64,000 nt of DNA from positions 3,842,501-3,906,500 of the forward strand of contig NZ_CP012099.1 of the NCBI RefSeq assembly GCF_001182785.1, in the 5' to 3' direction. The notes under the pieces are model-generated. The model was not told the DNA's origin. It ran no database searches and saw only the letters and a list, made by a program, of their open reading frames with translations. The translations under genes were made by a program, and so were the position numbers. This DNA is from Bacillus thuringiensis (GTDB lineage Bacteria > Bacillota > Bacilli > Bacillales > Bacillaceae_G). This document shows positions 37,292-47,996 of the stretch, in pieces. Numbering within the stretch: position 1 is the first letter of the stretch; each line of letters starts with the position of its first letter.

Positions 37292-37307
37292 ACTCTTAGC
37301 TTTTTTC
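37275..37307. terminator. Bidirectional terminator between patA and malR
   Basis: 15-bp near-continuous palindrome AAAAAGCTAAGAGTT / AACTCTTAGCTTTTT. Confidence 0.88.
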
Positions 37308-38327
37308 TGCATAATGATCACAAGTGTGACGCTTTAGCAATTTATGTGGAATAATGATACATTTCGCAGTAGACTCCGCATTCTCTACTTTATCAACTAA
37401 AGCTTTTGCTGCTTCATATCCTAGTTGATAAATATTCACATCCACTGTTGAAAGCGGAGGACTCGCGATTTCTGATAGTAAAGCATTATTAAAACTTACA
37501 ATAGAAACGTCCTTCGGTACAACGAATCCTTTTTTAGAAAGAGCACTTAACACACCCAGCCCAATTAAATCATCCGTTGCCATAATTGCTGTTGGCGGTT
37601 GCTTTAGTCCCATTAATTCTTCCACGGCTTGTTGACCACTTTCCCTTGAAAAATCAAAATGTAGAATATACTCTTTTGATAACGTAATGTCCGCTAGTTT
37701 TAAAGCATCGCTCATACCAGCTAAACGATCTCTCGTTACAAGTAAATCTGACCCACCACCAATGAACGCGATTTGCTTATGTCCCAATGAAATTAAATAC
37801 TCTGCTACTTCTCTCGCAGCTGCATAATTGTCATTATCTACATATGTAATTTCATTTTTTCGATCATATGGTTTTCCTATTAGAACAAACGGGAAATTTT
37901 GTTCATGTAAATATTGAATAATCCGATCGTTCTCTCTTGAATATAAAAGAATAATGCCACCAATTTGGCGTCCCTGTACCATCTTTACGACACCATTAAA
38001 AATTTCCTCTTCCGTTTCACCTGTCGACATATAAAGCGCATATCCTTCTACATGTGCAAATGAACTAATCCCTCTTATAACTTCTGGGAAAAATGGATTT
38101 TGAAAAGCTTTACTTGCAGAACTTGGCATAACAAGACCAAGTGTCTTCGTCGTTTGGTTCGCAAGATTTCTCGCATTTAAATTGGGATGATACCCTAATT
38201 CACTCATCACTTTCCTAACACGGCGCTTTGTCTTTTCACTTATACTTGGATTATCAGCAATTACACGAGAAACTGTTGATGGTGCAACATTCGCTTGCTT
38301 CGCCACATCTTTAATTGTAACTGTCAT
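37296..38327 (-). CDS. malR: LacI-family repressor of the maltodextrin genes
   Basis: A 343-residue LacI-type regulator: N-terminal helix-turn-helix and hinge (VTIKDVAKQANVAPSTVSRV, about 3-22; hinge ARNLANQTT), then the periplasmic-binding-protein-like sugar domain. Its position at the end of the mal cluster and the LacI-type operators in both divergent mal regions support a MalR identity. It is on the same strand as malEFG but separated by two strong hairpins, so it probably has its own promoter. Confidence 0.88.
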   Translation of the reverse strand: MTVTIKDVAKQANVAPSTVSRVIADNPSISEKTKRRVRKVMSELGYHPNLNARNLANQTTKTLGLVMPSSASKAFQNPFFPEVIRGISSFAHVEGYALYMSTGETEEEIFNGVVKMVQGRQIGGIILLYSRENDRIIQYLHEQNFPFVLIGKPYDRKNEITYVDNDNYAAAREVAEYLISLGHKQIAFIGGGSDLLVTRDRLAGMSDALKLADITLSKEYILHFDFSRESGQQAVEELMGLKQPPTAIMATDDLIGLGVLSALSKKGFVVPKDVSIVSFNNALLSEIASPPLSTVDVNIYQLGYEAAKALVDKVENAESTAKCIIIPHKLLKRHTCDHYAEKS

Positions 38328-38528
38328 AAAAATCCCCCTCCTCTCATTTCTCTGTCATTTTTCATATATTTTATCTCGCACTCATTGCAAGTCATAAACT
38401 TTCATTTCTTATATCTTGCAAAACTAATCCTATTCTCCCTCTTCATGTATTGTAAGGGATATAGCTATTTTTTCCTATACTATAATATACTATTTATTTC
38501 ACTTCTTTTCACATGTGATGTCAAATCT

Positions 38529-38570
38529 CTTTTCATCTCCCTATAAAGTTATTTATAGGGAGATGAAAAG
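38529..38570 (-). repeat. 19-bp perfect hairpin between malG and malR
   Basis: Arms CTTTTCATCTCCCTATAAA and TTTATAGGGAGATGAAAAG enclose GTTA. It lies after the malG terminator. There is no T-run directly after it on the minus strand (a mixed TTTGACA-type sequence follows), so its role is open. Confidence 0.8.
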
Positions 38571-38597
38571 AAAAATGGGACGTAATGTCCCATTTTT
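38571..38597 (-). terminator. Terminator of the malEFG operon
   Basis: Stem AAAAATGGGAC / GTCCCATTTTT overlapping the malG stop codon. Confidence 0.85.
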
Positions 38598-39439
38598 CAT
38601 CCTTTTGTACCTCCAGCTGTTAAACCAGAAATAAAGTATTTTTGTAGTGATAGGAATAAAATTGAAATTGGGATCGCAATTAACACAGAACCCGCTGCAA
38701 ACGTTGTAAATTCATTACCGAATTTCTTCGCAACCATTTCATATAATCCAACTGCTAAAGTATAATTTTCTGGTGTTCGCAAAATAATACTCGCTAAAAT
38801 GAAATCTGTAAATGGACCAATGAAAGTAAATAACGCTACAACCGCTACGATTGGCTTTGCAAGTGGCATAATGATTTGCCAAAAAATACGGAAATGTCCT
38901 GCTCCATCCATACGAGCTGATTCATCCAGTTCTTTCGGAATCGTATCAAAATACCCTTTCATAAGCCATGTATTCATCGGAATGGCCCCGCCTACATAAA
39001 TTAAAATTAATGCAAGGTGTGTATCAATTAATCCTGTTAACTGAGCTAATACGTATAGAGCAATTAACGCTGCAAAGTTTGGAATCATTTGCAGAATTAA
39101 AAATGTTAATAAACCATTTTTTCTTCCAACAAAACGATATCTCGAAAATGCATAAGCAGTAAAGCTAATTGCTAGCACTGAGAAAATCATCGTTAAAACA
39201 CTTACTTTTAATGTGTTTTTATACCATAGTAAGTAATTACTATTCTCTAGATCTAATAGCTTACGATAATGATCTAACGTTGCATTTTGTGGAATAATAC
39301 TTGATCCAGATAAACTATCACCCGGATTAAACGATGAGCCAATAATCCATAATAACGGATAGAAAATGATGGCACACATTACGAAAATAACTAAATAACT
39401 TAATGAGAGACGTAACATCTTCTGTCTTTTAATATTCAT
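38597..39439 (-). CDS. malG: Maltodextrin ABC transporter, permease MalG/MdxG
   Basis: A 280-residue inner-membrane permease with six helices and the EAA-type loop that docks the ATPase (ELDESARMDGAGHFRIFWQIIMP, around 180-202). It forms the channel with MalF. Its ATG begins right after the malF stop codon (TAAATG), so the two are translationally coupled. It corresponds to MdxG of B. subtilis. The ATPase MsmX is encoded separately at 46141. Confidence 0.94.
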   Translation of the reverse strand: MNIKRQKMLRLSLSYLVIFVMCAIIFYPLLWIIGSSFNPGDSLSGSSIIPQNATLDHYRKLLDLENSNYLLWYKNTLKVSVLTMIFSVLAISFTAYAFSRYRFVGRKNGLLTFLILQMIPNFAALIALYVLAQLTGLIDTHLALILIYVGGAIPMNTWLMKGYFDTIPKELDESARMDGAGHFRIFWQIIMPLAKPIVAVVALFTFIGPFTDFILASIILRTPENYTLAVGLYEMVAKKFGNEFTTFAAGSVLIAIPISILFLSLQKYFISGLTAGGTKG

Positions 39440-40741
39440 TTACATCATATCCTCTTCTTGGAATGATTTTGTTCTCTTAAATTGCCATAACGCAACTGTA
39501 ATAACGATTAACGATAATATCATTGTAAGAGCTGCTGCTTTTCCGTACTGCGCTGAAGTCATCGTTAACTTATAAATCCATGAAATTAAAATATCCGTTC
39601 CACCTGCGTCTTGTCCAGCTACAGCAGGACCTCCACCGTTAAATAGATAGATGATACTAAAGTTATTAAAGTTAAACGTATATTGCGTAATTAATATTGG
39701 TGCTGTTGCATATAACACAAGTGGCAATGTAATTTTACGAAACTGTTGCCAAGCTGTCGCTCCATCTACTGTAGCCGCTTCGTATAATTCTCCTGGAATC
39801 GATTGCAGTATACCTGTTGTCATAGCAAAGACGAACGGGAATCCAAGCCAAGTTTGAATCATAATTAAAGCAATTTTCGCCCAAAATGGATCGGTCATCC
39901 AAGCAATCTTTTCAATTCCGAATAAAGCTAATACTTGATTGTTAATTGCTCCAAATGTTTCATTAAACATACCAGAGAAAACAAGAATAGATACGAATGC
40001 TGGAACCGCCCACGGTAAAATGAAGATTGTTCGAATAATCGCCTTTCCTTTAATACCAGGCTGATTTACGATAATTGCTAAGAAAATCCCAAGCGCAACT
40101 TGTAATGTTGTTGCAACGAATGTCCAAATGACAGTCCAAGAAAATACACTTACAAATGTCTCTCTCCACATCGGTAAAGTGAAAATATCAATAAAGTTTT
40201 TAAAGCCCACCCAATCTACTAATTTAGCTGGAGGAGAGTGATATAAATCATAGTTTGTAAATCCAATTAAAATTACGAAGATGATTGGAAATACGACAAC
40301 AAAGATAAGTAGTAGAAAACCTGGTGAAACCATTAAATAAGGAAAACCTTGATCTAACAAATTACGATATTGCTCTTTTACAGAATTTAACGGTGTTCCG
40401 ATATCACGTTTCTTTCCATTTTGATATGCATCATATAAGTTAAATGCATATATGCCAAGCCCAAACGTGATAACGATAAGGGCCAAGATTCCTTCTACTA
40501 ATAGAAAGACAGAATGGTCACGTGGAACTTCTGTGCCGAGCGTTACAATACCCCATAATCCCATATTCAATAAATCAGCAAAGGCTACAATAAATGAACC
40601 TGTTAATACTAGAAAAATAAGACCTTTTACAAATTGTTTATTATACATTTGGCCCACGCCTGGAATGATTGATAACATGGTTGCCATTTTCCTATGCTTT
40701 GAATGGTTTAACCCATTTGCTGGTTCCATAGATGTTTGCAT
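39440..40741 (-). CDS. malF: Maltodextrin ABC transporter, permease MalF/MdxF
   Basis: A 433-residue permease, longer than ordinary sugar permeases because of extra N-terminal helices (about 20-105), as in B. subtilis MdxF. The binding-protein-dependent transport domain occupies the last 300 residues, with the EAA loop LYEAATVDGATAWQQFRKITLP (about 330-352). ATG follows GGGGGAAGG. A stable hairpin separates it from malE, which should give more binding protein than permease. Confidence 0.94.
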   Translation of the reverse strand: MQTSMEPANGLNHSKHRKMATMLSIIPGVGQMYNKQFVKGLIFLVLTGSFIVAFADLLNMGLWGIVTLGTEVPRDHSVFLLVEGILALIVITFGLGIYAFNLYDAYQNGKKRDIGTPLNSVKEQYRNLLDQGFPYLMVSPGFLLLIFVVVFPIIFVILIGFTNYDLYHSPPAKLVDWVGFKNFIDIFTLPMWRETFVSVFSWTVIWTFVATTLQVALGIFLAIIVNQPGIKGKAIIRTIFILPWAVPAFVSILVFSGMFNETFGAINNQVLALFGIEKIAWMTDPFWAKIALIMIQTWLGFPFVFAMTTGILQSIPGELYEAATVDGATAWQQFRKITLPLVLYATAPILITQYTFNFNNFSIIYLFNGGGPAVAGQDAGGTDILISWIYKLTMTSAQYGKAAALTMILSLIVITVALWQFKRTKSFQEEDMM

Positions 40742-40780
40742 GTTCCTTCCCCCTTTTTTCTTCCTACATGGAAGGGAGAG

Positions 40781-40812
40781 AATTCGTGCCTCTCATATTA
40801 GAGGCACGAATT
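40781..40812 (-). promoter_or_regulatory. Intercistronic hairpin between malE and malF
   Basis: 13-bp stem AATTCGTGCCTCT / AGAGGCACGAATT with a six-base loop and no T-run. This is typical of 3'-end protection of binding-protein mRNA. Confidence 0.75.
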
Positions 40813-40817
40813 TCACC

Positions 40818-42077
40818 TTATTTTTTCTTGTTATGATTTGCCTCAATATTACCTTTAATTTGTTTCACTGCACTATCAAGCGCCGCTTTTGGTGCCTCTT
40901 TATCTGTAACAACTAATTGAAGCGCATCTCCAGCTGGTTTCCAAACTTCTTGCATTTCTGGAATATTTGGCATTGGAATTCCATTTTCAGATTGCGTTGC
41001 AACCGCTTTTGCAGCTTCGTTATCTTTAATAATTGGATCTTCCATTACTGATTTTACTGGAGGAATTTCTTTCGTTTTCTCAAATCGAATTTTTGCGTTT
41101 TCTTCATTCGTTACCCACTCAGTGAATTTTGTAGCTAAATCATTTTGTTTAGAGAAACTTGTTACATGCCATCCTTTAACCCCAACAAACGTTTTCATCG
41201 GTTGACCATTTGGTAATTTCGGCATTGGAGCAACGCCATAATCAATTCCGTTCTTTTCCATTGCTTGGAACGCCCATGGTCCGTTCATAATAGATGCTGC
41301 TTTTCCTTCATTGAATAGTCCATCAGCAGCAGGCCCACCTGATTCACCGATAATACCTTTCGGGAATAATTTTTCTTTGTACCATTTTTGAAGATATTCA
41401 GCACCTTGTACTGCTCCGCTATTATTTAATCCAACATCACTTGCATTTGGCTTTCCATCTTTTTCACCAAATACATAACCGCCCATACCTGCCATGAATG
41501 CATTAGCAAAGTAGAAGTTATCTCCTAATGCTAAAAATCCGTACTTGCCATCTTTCGTAAATTCTTTTGAGAAGTTAAACAGCTCGTCCATCGTTTCTGG
41601 CGCTTTTGGCATTAGTTTTTTATTGTAAATAAAGACTGGTGTCTCAATTGCTTTTGGTAAACCATATAATTTTCCGTTATATGTCTGTGCTTCTATTGAT
41701 GAATTAGTAAATTTACTCTTTACAGCATCATCCGCTTTCACTTCAGAAAGTAGACCTTCTGTTACTGCATTTCCGATTTGATCGTGTGGCAATGTTACAA
41801 CATCTGGTCCAGTCCCCGCTGGCCCATCAAGGCGTAACTTTTTCACTTGATCTGTCATTTGCATTTCAACAACTTTTACTTTTACTTTATATTTTTCCTC
41901 AAAGCTTTTCACTGCTGGTTCTAAACCAACACCTTTTTTATCATCTTCCCAAACAAGAAGATCATAGTCTTTTTTCGCTTTACTTTCCTCTTTTTTCCCT
42001 GAATTTTTCGGTCCACATGCAGATAACATACCAATAGATAATGCGGAAACCGTTAATAATGATAATGCTTTCTTCAT
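40818..42077 (-). CDS. malE: Maltodextrin-binding lipoprotein
   Basis: The extracellular solute receptor of the importer. The 419-residue protein has a lipoprotein signal with lipobox LSAC (Cys near 20) and the family 1 solute-binding fold (about 45-400), with DVVTLPHDQIG and the MNGPWAF block. I start at ATG 42077 (MKKALSLL), eight bases after GGAGG; the frame is open from 42131, but that adds residues over the operator. It corresponds to MdxE. Two GAAAACGTTTGC-type operators lie just upstream. Confidence 0.95.
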   Translation of the reverse strand: MKKALSLLTVSALSIGMLSACGPKNSGKKEESKAKKDYDLLVWEDDKKGVGLEPAVKSFEEKYKVKVKVVEMQMTDQVKKLRLDGPAGTGPDVVTLPHDQIGNAVTEGLLSEVKADDAVKSKFTNSSIEAQTYNGKLYGLPKAIETPVFIYNKKLMPKAPETMDELFNFSKEFTKDGKYGFLALGDNFYFANAFMAGMGGYVFGEKDGKPNASDVGLNNSGAVQGAEYLQKWYKEKLFPKGIIGESGGPAADGLFNEGKAASIMNGPWAFQAMEKNGIDYGVAPMPKLPNGQPMKTFVGVKGWHVTSFSKQNDLATKFTEWVTNEENAKIRFEKTKEIPPVKSVMEDPIIKDNEAAKAVATQSENGIPMPNIPEMQEVWKPAGDALQLVVTDKEAPKAALDSAVKQIKGNIEANHNKKK

Positions 42078-42116
42078 CCCAAAAACCTCCCTAAATTGTC
42101 TATGTACCTTAGTAAC

Positions 42117-42130
42117 TGAAAACGTTTGCA
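42117..42130. promoter_or_regulatory. MalR/CcpA-type operator 1 (upstream of malE)
   Basis: TGAAAACGTTTGCA, close to the catabolite-responsive (cre) consensus and to LacI-family MalR sites, 40 bp before the malE start. Confidence 0.75.
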
Positions 42131-42171
42131 TTTAATAGTTTAATTGAAGCGCAAACAATATCTCAAATCTA

Positions 42172-42185
42172 TGAAAACGTTTGCG
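42172..42185. promoter_or_regulatory. MalR/CcpA-type operator 2 (upstream of malE)
   Basis: TGAAAACGTTTGCG, 55 bp further upstream of operator 1 in the same orientation. Confidence 0.7.
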
Positions 42186-42322
42186 CTATTTGTCTATCAT
42201 TATACATTCTTTTATTCATTTTGCAAATATTAATTTAAAAATTATGTCATTATACTCTTTATACATTGACTTTATATGAAATGAATACTACTCTTATAAG
42301 CAATATTAAAGCTATAAGAAAG

Positions 42323-42336
42323 GCAATCGTTTGCAA
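42323..42336. promoter_or_regulatory. MalR/CcpA-type operator 3 (upstream of the neopullulanase gene)
   Basis: GCAATCGTTTGCAA, a more degenerate copy about 65 bp before the start codon of the divergent gene. Confidence 0.6.
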
Positions 42337-42386
42337 TACAGGCTTTATTATTACACTTAAGGGAATACTATGTATAGAGATATTGA

Positions 42387-44162
<1,776 letters not shown>

Positions 44163-44164
44163 TC

Positions 44165-44202
44165 AAAAAAGCCTTATGCCATAGTGGCATAAGGCTTTTT
44201 CT
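44165..44202. terminator. Bidirectional terminator between the neopullulanase gene and malL
   Basis: Stem AAAAAGCCTTATGCC / GGCATAAGGCTTTTT with a five-base loop. Confidence 0.92.
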
Positions 44203-45878
44203 TATTTCAATTTGAATACCATCGCTTCATACGGACGTAATGTAATGTTATCTATCAATCCGATTTCTACATCGTAATTGTGTATGAATAATTCTGATTC
44301 ACTATAACTAATATCTTCAGGCATTTCAAATACACTTTCATCCGCAGTAAAGTTTGCAATAACAAGTAGTTTTTCGTCTCCATATGTTCTTACATAAGCA
44401 AAAATAGAAGGATTATTCTCTAATATTAAATCATATGATCCATATACAACTATTTCATTATTTTTGCGTAGCTCAATTAATTTCTTATAGTAATAAAAAA
44501 TTGAACCTTCATCTTGGATTGCTTGTTTCACATTAATCTCTTTATAGTTAGGATTTACAGTAATCCAAGGTTCACCTGTTGTAAATCCAGCGTGATTCTG
44601 ATCATCCCACTGCATCGGAGTTCTAGCATTATCACGACCCTTTATATAAATAGATTCCATTACTTTTTCTATATCTTCACCATGGTCTATCACTTTTTCT
44701 TTATACATATTTAACGTTTCAATATCTCGATATTCATCAATTGATTGGAATCGAACGTTCGTCATTCCGATTTCTTCACCTTGATAAATATATGGCGTTC
44801 CCTTCATCATATGAAGAACTGTCGCTAACATTTTTGCAGATTCAATGCGATACATTCCATCGTTACCAAAACGAGATACAACGCGAGGCTGATCATGGTT
44901 ATTCCAATAAAGGCTATTCCATCCGGTATGCTCTAATGCTTTTTGCCACTTTGTTAAATTCTCTTTTAAAGTAAGAAGTGAGCATGGTTTTACATCCCAC
45001 TTTCCACCTTCTCCTGAATCTAAATCCATATGTTCAAATTGGAATACCATTTGCAACTCTTTTCGTTCTTCTCCAGTATACAATTTGGCCTCTTCTGTCG
45101 TTACACCTGGCATCTCACCAACCGTCATAATATCATAATGCGATAATACTTCCTCATTCATTTCATGCAAATATTTATGAATGTTTGGACCGTTCATAAA
45201 ATGTTTATGACCTGAAACATAGCCATCTTCATCTGTTTCAACAGTTGGTAAGCCTTCTTCTTTAGAAATAAAATTGATAACATCCATGCGGAATCCATCA
45301 ATTCCTTTTTCTAACCAAAACTTCATCATCTCATAAACATCTTGTCTTACCTTTTCATTATCCCAGTTTAAATCTGGTTGTTTTTTAGAAAACAGATGTA
45401 AATAATATTCATCCGTCATTTCATCATACTTCCATGCAGATCCACTAAAAGCAGCTCCCCAGTTGTTCGGTTCTTTCCCTTCTTTTCCAGGACGCCATAT
45501 ATAGTAATCTCTATATTTATTATCTTTTGATTTACGTGATTCAATAAACCAATTATGTTCATCAGATGTATGATTAACAACTAAATCCATCATCAATTTC
45601 ATATTACGTTCATGCATTTCATGTAATAGTTCATCCCAATCTTCCATTGTTCCGAACTCGTTCATAATTTTACAATAATCACTTATATCGTAACCATTAT
45701 CATCATTTGGAGATTCATAGACAGGTGATAACCAAATCACATCAATCCCTAACTCTTTTAAGTAATCTAGCTTTGAAATAATCCCTTGAAGATCTCCTAT
45801 ACCATCACTGTTACTATCCATAAAGCTACGAGGATAAATTTGATATACTACGCTTTCTTTCCACCATTGTTTTTCCAT
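44202..45878 (-). CDS. malL: Oligo-1,6-glucosidase
   Basis: Splits alpha-1,6 (and some alpha-1,4) bonds of short malto- and isomalto-oligosaccharides in the cytoplasm. The 558-residue protein is nearly identical in what I can recall to the characterised B. cereus enzyme. Catalytic residues are Asp in GFRMDVINF (about 199), Glu in TVGEMPG (about 255) and Asp in NNHDQPR (about 329). Start at ATG 45878 (MEKQWWKES), as in that enzyme; six upstream codons are open. It is divergent from msmX with three operator-like sites between them. Confidence 0.97.
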   Translation of the reverse strand: MEKQWWKESVVYQIYPRSFMDSNSDGIGDLQGIISKLDYLKELGIDVIWLSPVYESPNDDNGYDISDYCKIMNEFGTMEDWDELLHEMHERNMKLMMDLVVNHTSDEHNWFIESRKSKDNKYRDYYIWRPGKEGKEPNNWGAAFSGSAWKYDEMTDEYYLHLFSKKQPDLNWDNEKVRQDVYEMMKFWLEKGIDGFRMDVINFISKEEGLPTVETDEDGYVSGHKHFMNGPNIHKYLHEMNEEVLSHYDIMTVGEMPGVTTEEAKLYTGEERKELQMVFQFEHMDLDSGEGGKWDVKPCSLLTLKENLTKWQKALEHTGWNSLYWNNHDQPRVVSRFGNDGMYRIESAKMLATVLHMMKGTPYIYQGEEIGMTNVRFQSIDEYRDIETLNMYKEKVIDHGEDIEKVMESIYIKGRDNARTPMQWDDQNHAGFTTGEPWITVNPNYKEINVKQAIQDEGSIFYYYKKLIELRKNNEIVVYGSYDLILENNPSIFAYVRTYGDEKLLVIANFTADESVFEMPEDISYSESELFIHNYDVEIGLIDNITLRPYEAMVFKLK

Positions 45879-45923
45879 TATGCTACCCCATTTCATTCAT
45901 AATTCATTTTTCTCTTTTTTAAG

Positions 45924-45939
45924 GCGCAAACGTTTTCAT
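45924..45939. promoter_or_regulatory. MalR/CcpA-type operator 4 (upstream of malL)
   Basis: GCGCAAACGTTTTCAT, the minus-strand orientation of the same motif, about 50 bp before malL. Confidence 0.7.
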
Positions 45940-46043
45940 TAATGAATGATAACAGATTCTATCTCAATTTAAAATAGCGCTTACAATTTTTATTGTTCTT
46001 TTTCTAAGAAAACATGCGAAAATCACTAATAACTCTCCAATAT

Positions 46044-46056
46044 ATGAAAACGTTTT
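46044..46056. promoter_or_regulatory. MalR/CcpA-type operator 5
   Basis: TGAAAACGTTTTA, upstream of the candidate msmX -10 (TATAAT, 46089-46094). Confidence 0.6.
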
Positions 46057-46102
46057 ATTTTTTTATTTATTTTTTGAATCTATTCGTTTATAATGAACTC
46101 AA

Positions 46103-46117
46103 AGAAAACGTTTGCAT
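46103..46117. promoter_or_regulatory. MalR/CcpA-type operator 6 (upstream of msmX)
   Basis: AGAAAACGTTTGCAT, just downstream of the candidate -10 (46089-46094), a position suited to blocking transcription of msmX. Confidence 0.7.
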
Positions 46118-46140
46118 AATTATTTCTAGGGGGAAATACC

Positions 46141-47241
46141 ATGGCAGAACTTAAATTAGAAAACATTTATAAGATATATGATAATAACGTAACAGCTGTA
46201 ACTGATTTTAATTTACACATTCAAGACAAAGAATTTATCGTATTTGTCGGTCCTTCTGGATGCGGAAAATCTACAACATTACGAATGGTAGCTGGACTCG
46301 AAGATATTTCAAAAGGCGAGTTTTCAATTGATGGTAAACTAATGAATGATGTTCCTCCAAAAGATCGAGATATCGCAATGGTCTTCCAAAACTACGCTCT
46401 TTATCCACATATGAGTGTATATGATAATATGGCATTTGGATTAAAACTTCGAAAAATACCAAAAGATGAGATCGATCGTCGTGTGAAAGATGCAGCAAAA
46501 ATTTTAGGGCTTGAACAATATTTAGATAGAAAACCGAAAGCATTATCAGGTGGACAACGCCAACGTGTTGCGTTAGGTAGAGCAATCGTTCGAGATGCAA
46601 AAGTTTTCTTAATGGACGAGCCATTATCAAACTTAGATGCTAAACTCCGTGTTGCAATGCGCTCAGAAATTTCTAAGCTACATCATCGCCTTGGAACAAC
46701 AACAATTTATGTAACACATGACCAAACAGAAGCAATGACTATGGCTTCGCGTCTTGTCGTTATGAAGGATGGAAAGATTCAACAAATTGGAACTCCAAAA
46801 GAAGTATATGAAACACCAGAAAACATTTTCGTGGGTGGATTTATCGGATCACCAGCGATGAACTTCTTCCGTGGTAAATTGACTGAAACCGATTTCGTTA
46901 TAGATAATGCCATAAAAATCAAAGTATCTGAAGGAAAAATGAAGATGCTACGTGAACAAGGCTATGTAAATAAGGAAATTGTTTTAGGTATTCGCCCGGA
47001 GGACATTCATGATGAACTACTATTTTTAGAAGCTTCACAATCTACTACTTTCACAACAAAAATTGAAGTTGCTGAATTGTTAGGTGCTGAATCTATTTTA
47101 TATATGAAACTTGGAAATCAAGATTTTGCAGCACGTGTTGATGCAAGACATATATTCTCACCTGGAGACCAAATTAAATTGGCATTTGATTTAAATAAAG
47201 CGCATTTCTTTGACAGCCAAACAGAACAACGTATTCGCTAA
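46141..47241 (+). CDS. msmX: Multi-sugar ABC transporter ATPase MsmX
   Basis: The ATP-hydrolysing subunit that energises maltodextrin and often several other sugar importers of Bacillus. The 366-residue protein has Walker A GPSGCGKST (about 39-47), the Q-loop, signature LSGGQRQR (about 135-142), Walker B VFLMDEPLSNLDA, the H-loop His, and a C-terminal MalK-type regulatory (TOBE) domain (about 240-360). ATG after AGGGGGAA. Being in the mal regulon without its own permeases, it should work with MalEFG. Confidence 0.95.
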   Translation: MAELKLENIYKIYDNNVTAVTDFNLHIQDKEFIVFVGPSGCGKSTTLRMVAGLEDISKGEFSIDGKLMNDVPPKDRDIAMVFQNYALYPHMSVYDNMAFGLKLRKIPKDEIDRRVKDAAKILGLEQYLDRKPKALSGGQRQRVALGRAIVRDAKVFLMDEPLSNLDAKLRVAMRSEISKLHHRLGTTTIYVTHDQTEAMTMASRLVVMKDGKIQQIGTPKEVYETPENIFVGGFIGSPAMNFFRGKLTETDFVIDNAIKIKVSEGKMKMLREQGYVNKEIVLGIRPEDIHDELLFLEASQSTTFTTKIEVAELLGAESILYMKLGNQDFAARVDARHIFSPGDQIKLAFDLNKAHFFDSQTEQRIR

Positions 47242-47264
47242 AAAAATTTCCTTCTATATAACAT

Positions 47265-47303
47265 ACAAAAAAACCGTCCACATATATTGAGGGCGGTTTT
47301 CAT
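47265..47303 (+). terminator. Terminator after msmX
   Basis: Stem AAACCGTCC / GGGCGGTTT with one G-T pair, followed by T-rich sequence. Confidence 0.82.
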
Positions 47304-47305
47304 TA

Positions 47306-47782
47306 TTATACTAGGGCTTCTACTGTATGAAATGATTGTCCTTTCGTGCCAATAATACCGAAAATCGGTAAATCACTAAGCACCACTTCTTCTTGCTGTT
47401 TCATAAAAGATGACGTTAATTGTTTTATCTCTATCCAAACGTCATTAATACAAAGTACATTGGAATCGTTCTCTTGTTGGCGAGAAAAAATAGAATCTAT
47501 TTTATATAAACCAGCATTTTGAAAAAGCATATCAATGCGACTGAATGCATTCAAAGTAATGCTAATAACGCGTTGCCAATCTCCTTGCTTTTCCATATCA
47601 TAGAATACAAAAAGTGCTTCTCCGCCTAGATTCGTAATTTCCTCCACTGTTGCTTGTCCACTTTCTTGATCAATGTCCGTCACAATTACTTTTGCGCCTT
47701 GTTTAGCCAACAAAAGAGCTGTATTACGTCCAATACCGATACCACCGCCAGTTACGATAGCAACTTTTCCTGCAAGCTTCAT
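47306..47782 (-). CDS. Truncated short-chain dehydrogenase without the catalytic YxxxK
   Basis: The first 90 residues are a normal SDR nucleotide-binding half: VTGGGIGIGRNTA loop, VIVTDID, and FQNAG. The remaining 65 residues do not form the usual catalytic half: there is no YxxxK and no serine block, and the length is 158 residues against about 250. It may be a decayed gene that stays open or a small NAD-binding protein. Start at the ATG 47782 (MKLAGK), eight bases after AAGGGG; other ATGs upstream are too close to that site. Confidence 0.7.
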   Translation of the reverse strand: MKLAGKVAIVTGGGIGIGRNTALLLAKQGAKVIVTDIDQESGQATVEEITNLGGEALFVFYDMEKQGDWQRVISITLNAFSRIDMLFQNAGLYKIDSIFSRQQENDSNVLCINDVWIEIKQLTSSFMKQQEEVVLSDLPIFGIIGTKGQSFHTVEALV

Positions 47783-47886
47783 TTTCATTACCCCTTCTAT
47801 AAGTCTTACCGTCATTCAGTATACTCCTTTATGAGATTATTCTGCAAGCAAGAAAAATTGCTATTTAATTTGTAAGCGTTCACTTT

Positions 47887-47976
47887 TTATCCTTCTTTTT
47901 TCTTACTATTACGCTGATCAAGAACTAGACCGATAAAAATGAGAATGCCCCAAAAAATTATGCTACCTCCTGTCAT
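47887..47976 (-). CDS. 29-residue single-helix membrane peptide
   Basis: A tiny ORF: short start MTGGS, one membrane helix (IIFWGILIFIGLVL) and a basic tail ending NSKKKEG, so the tail is expected to lie inside. The ribosome binding site GGGGGAAG is well placed. Its family is not clear to me. Similar small membrane peptides of Bacillus regulate transporters or proteases, or act as toxins. A shortened bcr1-like repeat is directly upstream. Confidence 0.65.
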   Translation of the reverse strand: MTGGSIIFWGILIFIGLVLDQRNSKKKEG

Positions 47977-47996
47977 CTCAACTTCCCCCTTATTAT

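Noticed and set aside
47306..47782. Reading the shortened SDR as an active glucose dehydrogenase
   Set aside because: The catalytic YxxxK and the serine block are missing, so the assignment of enzyme activity is not supported.
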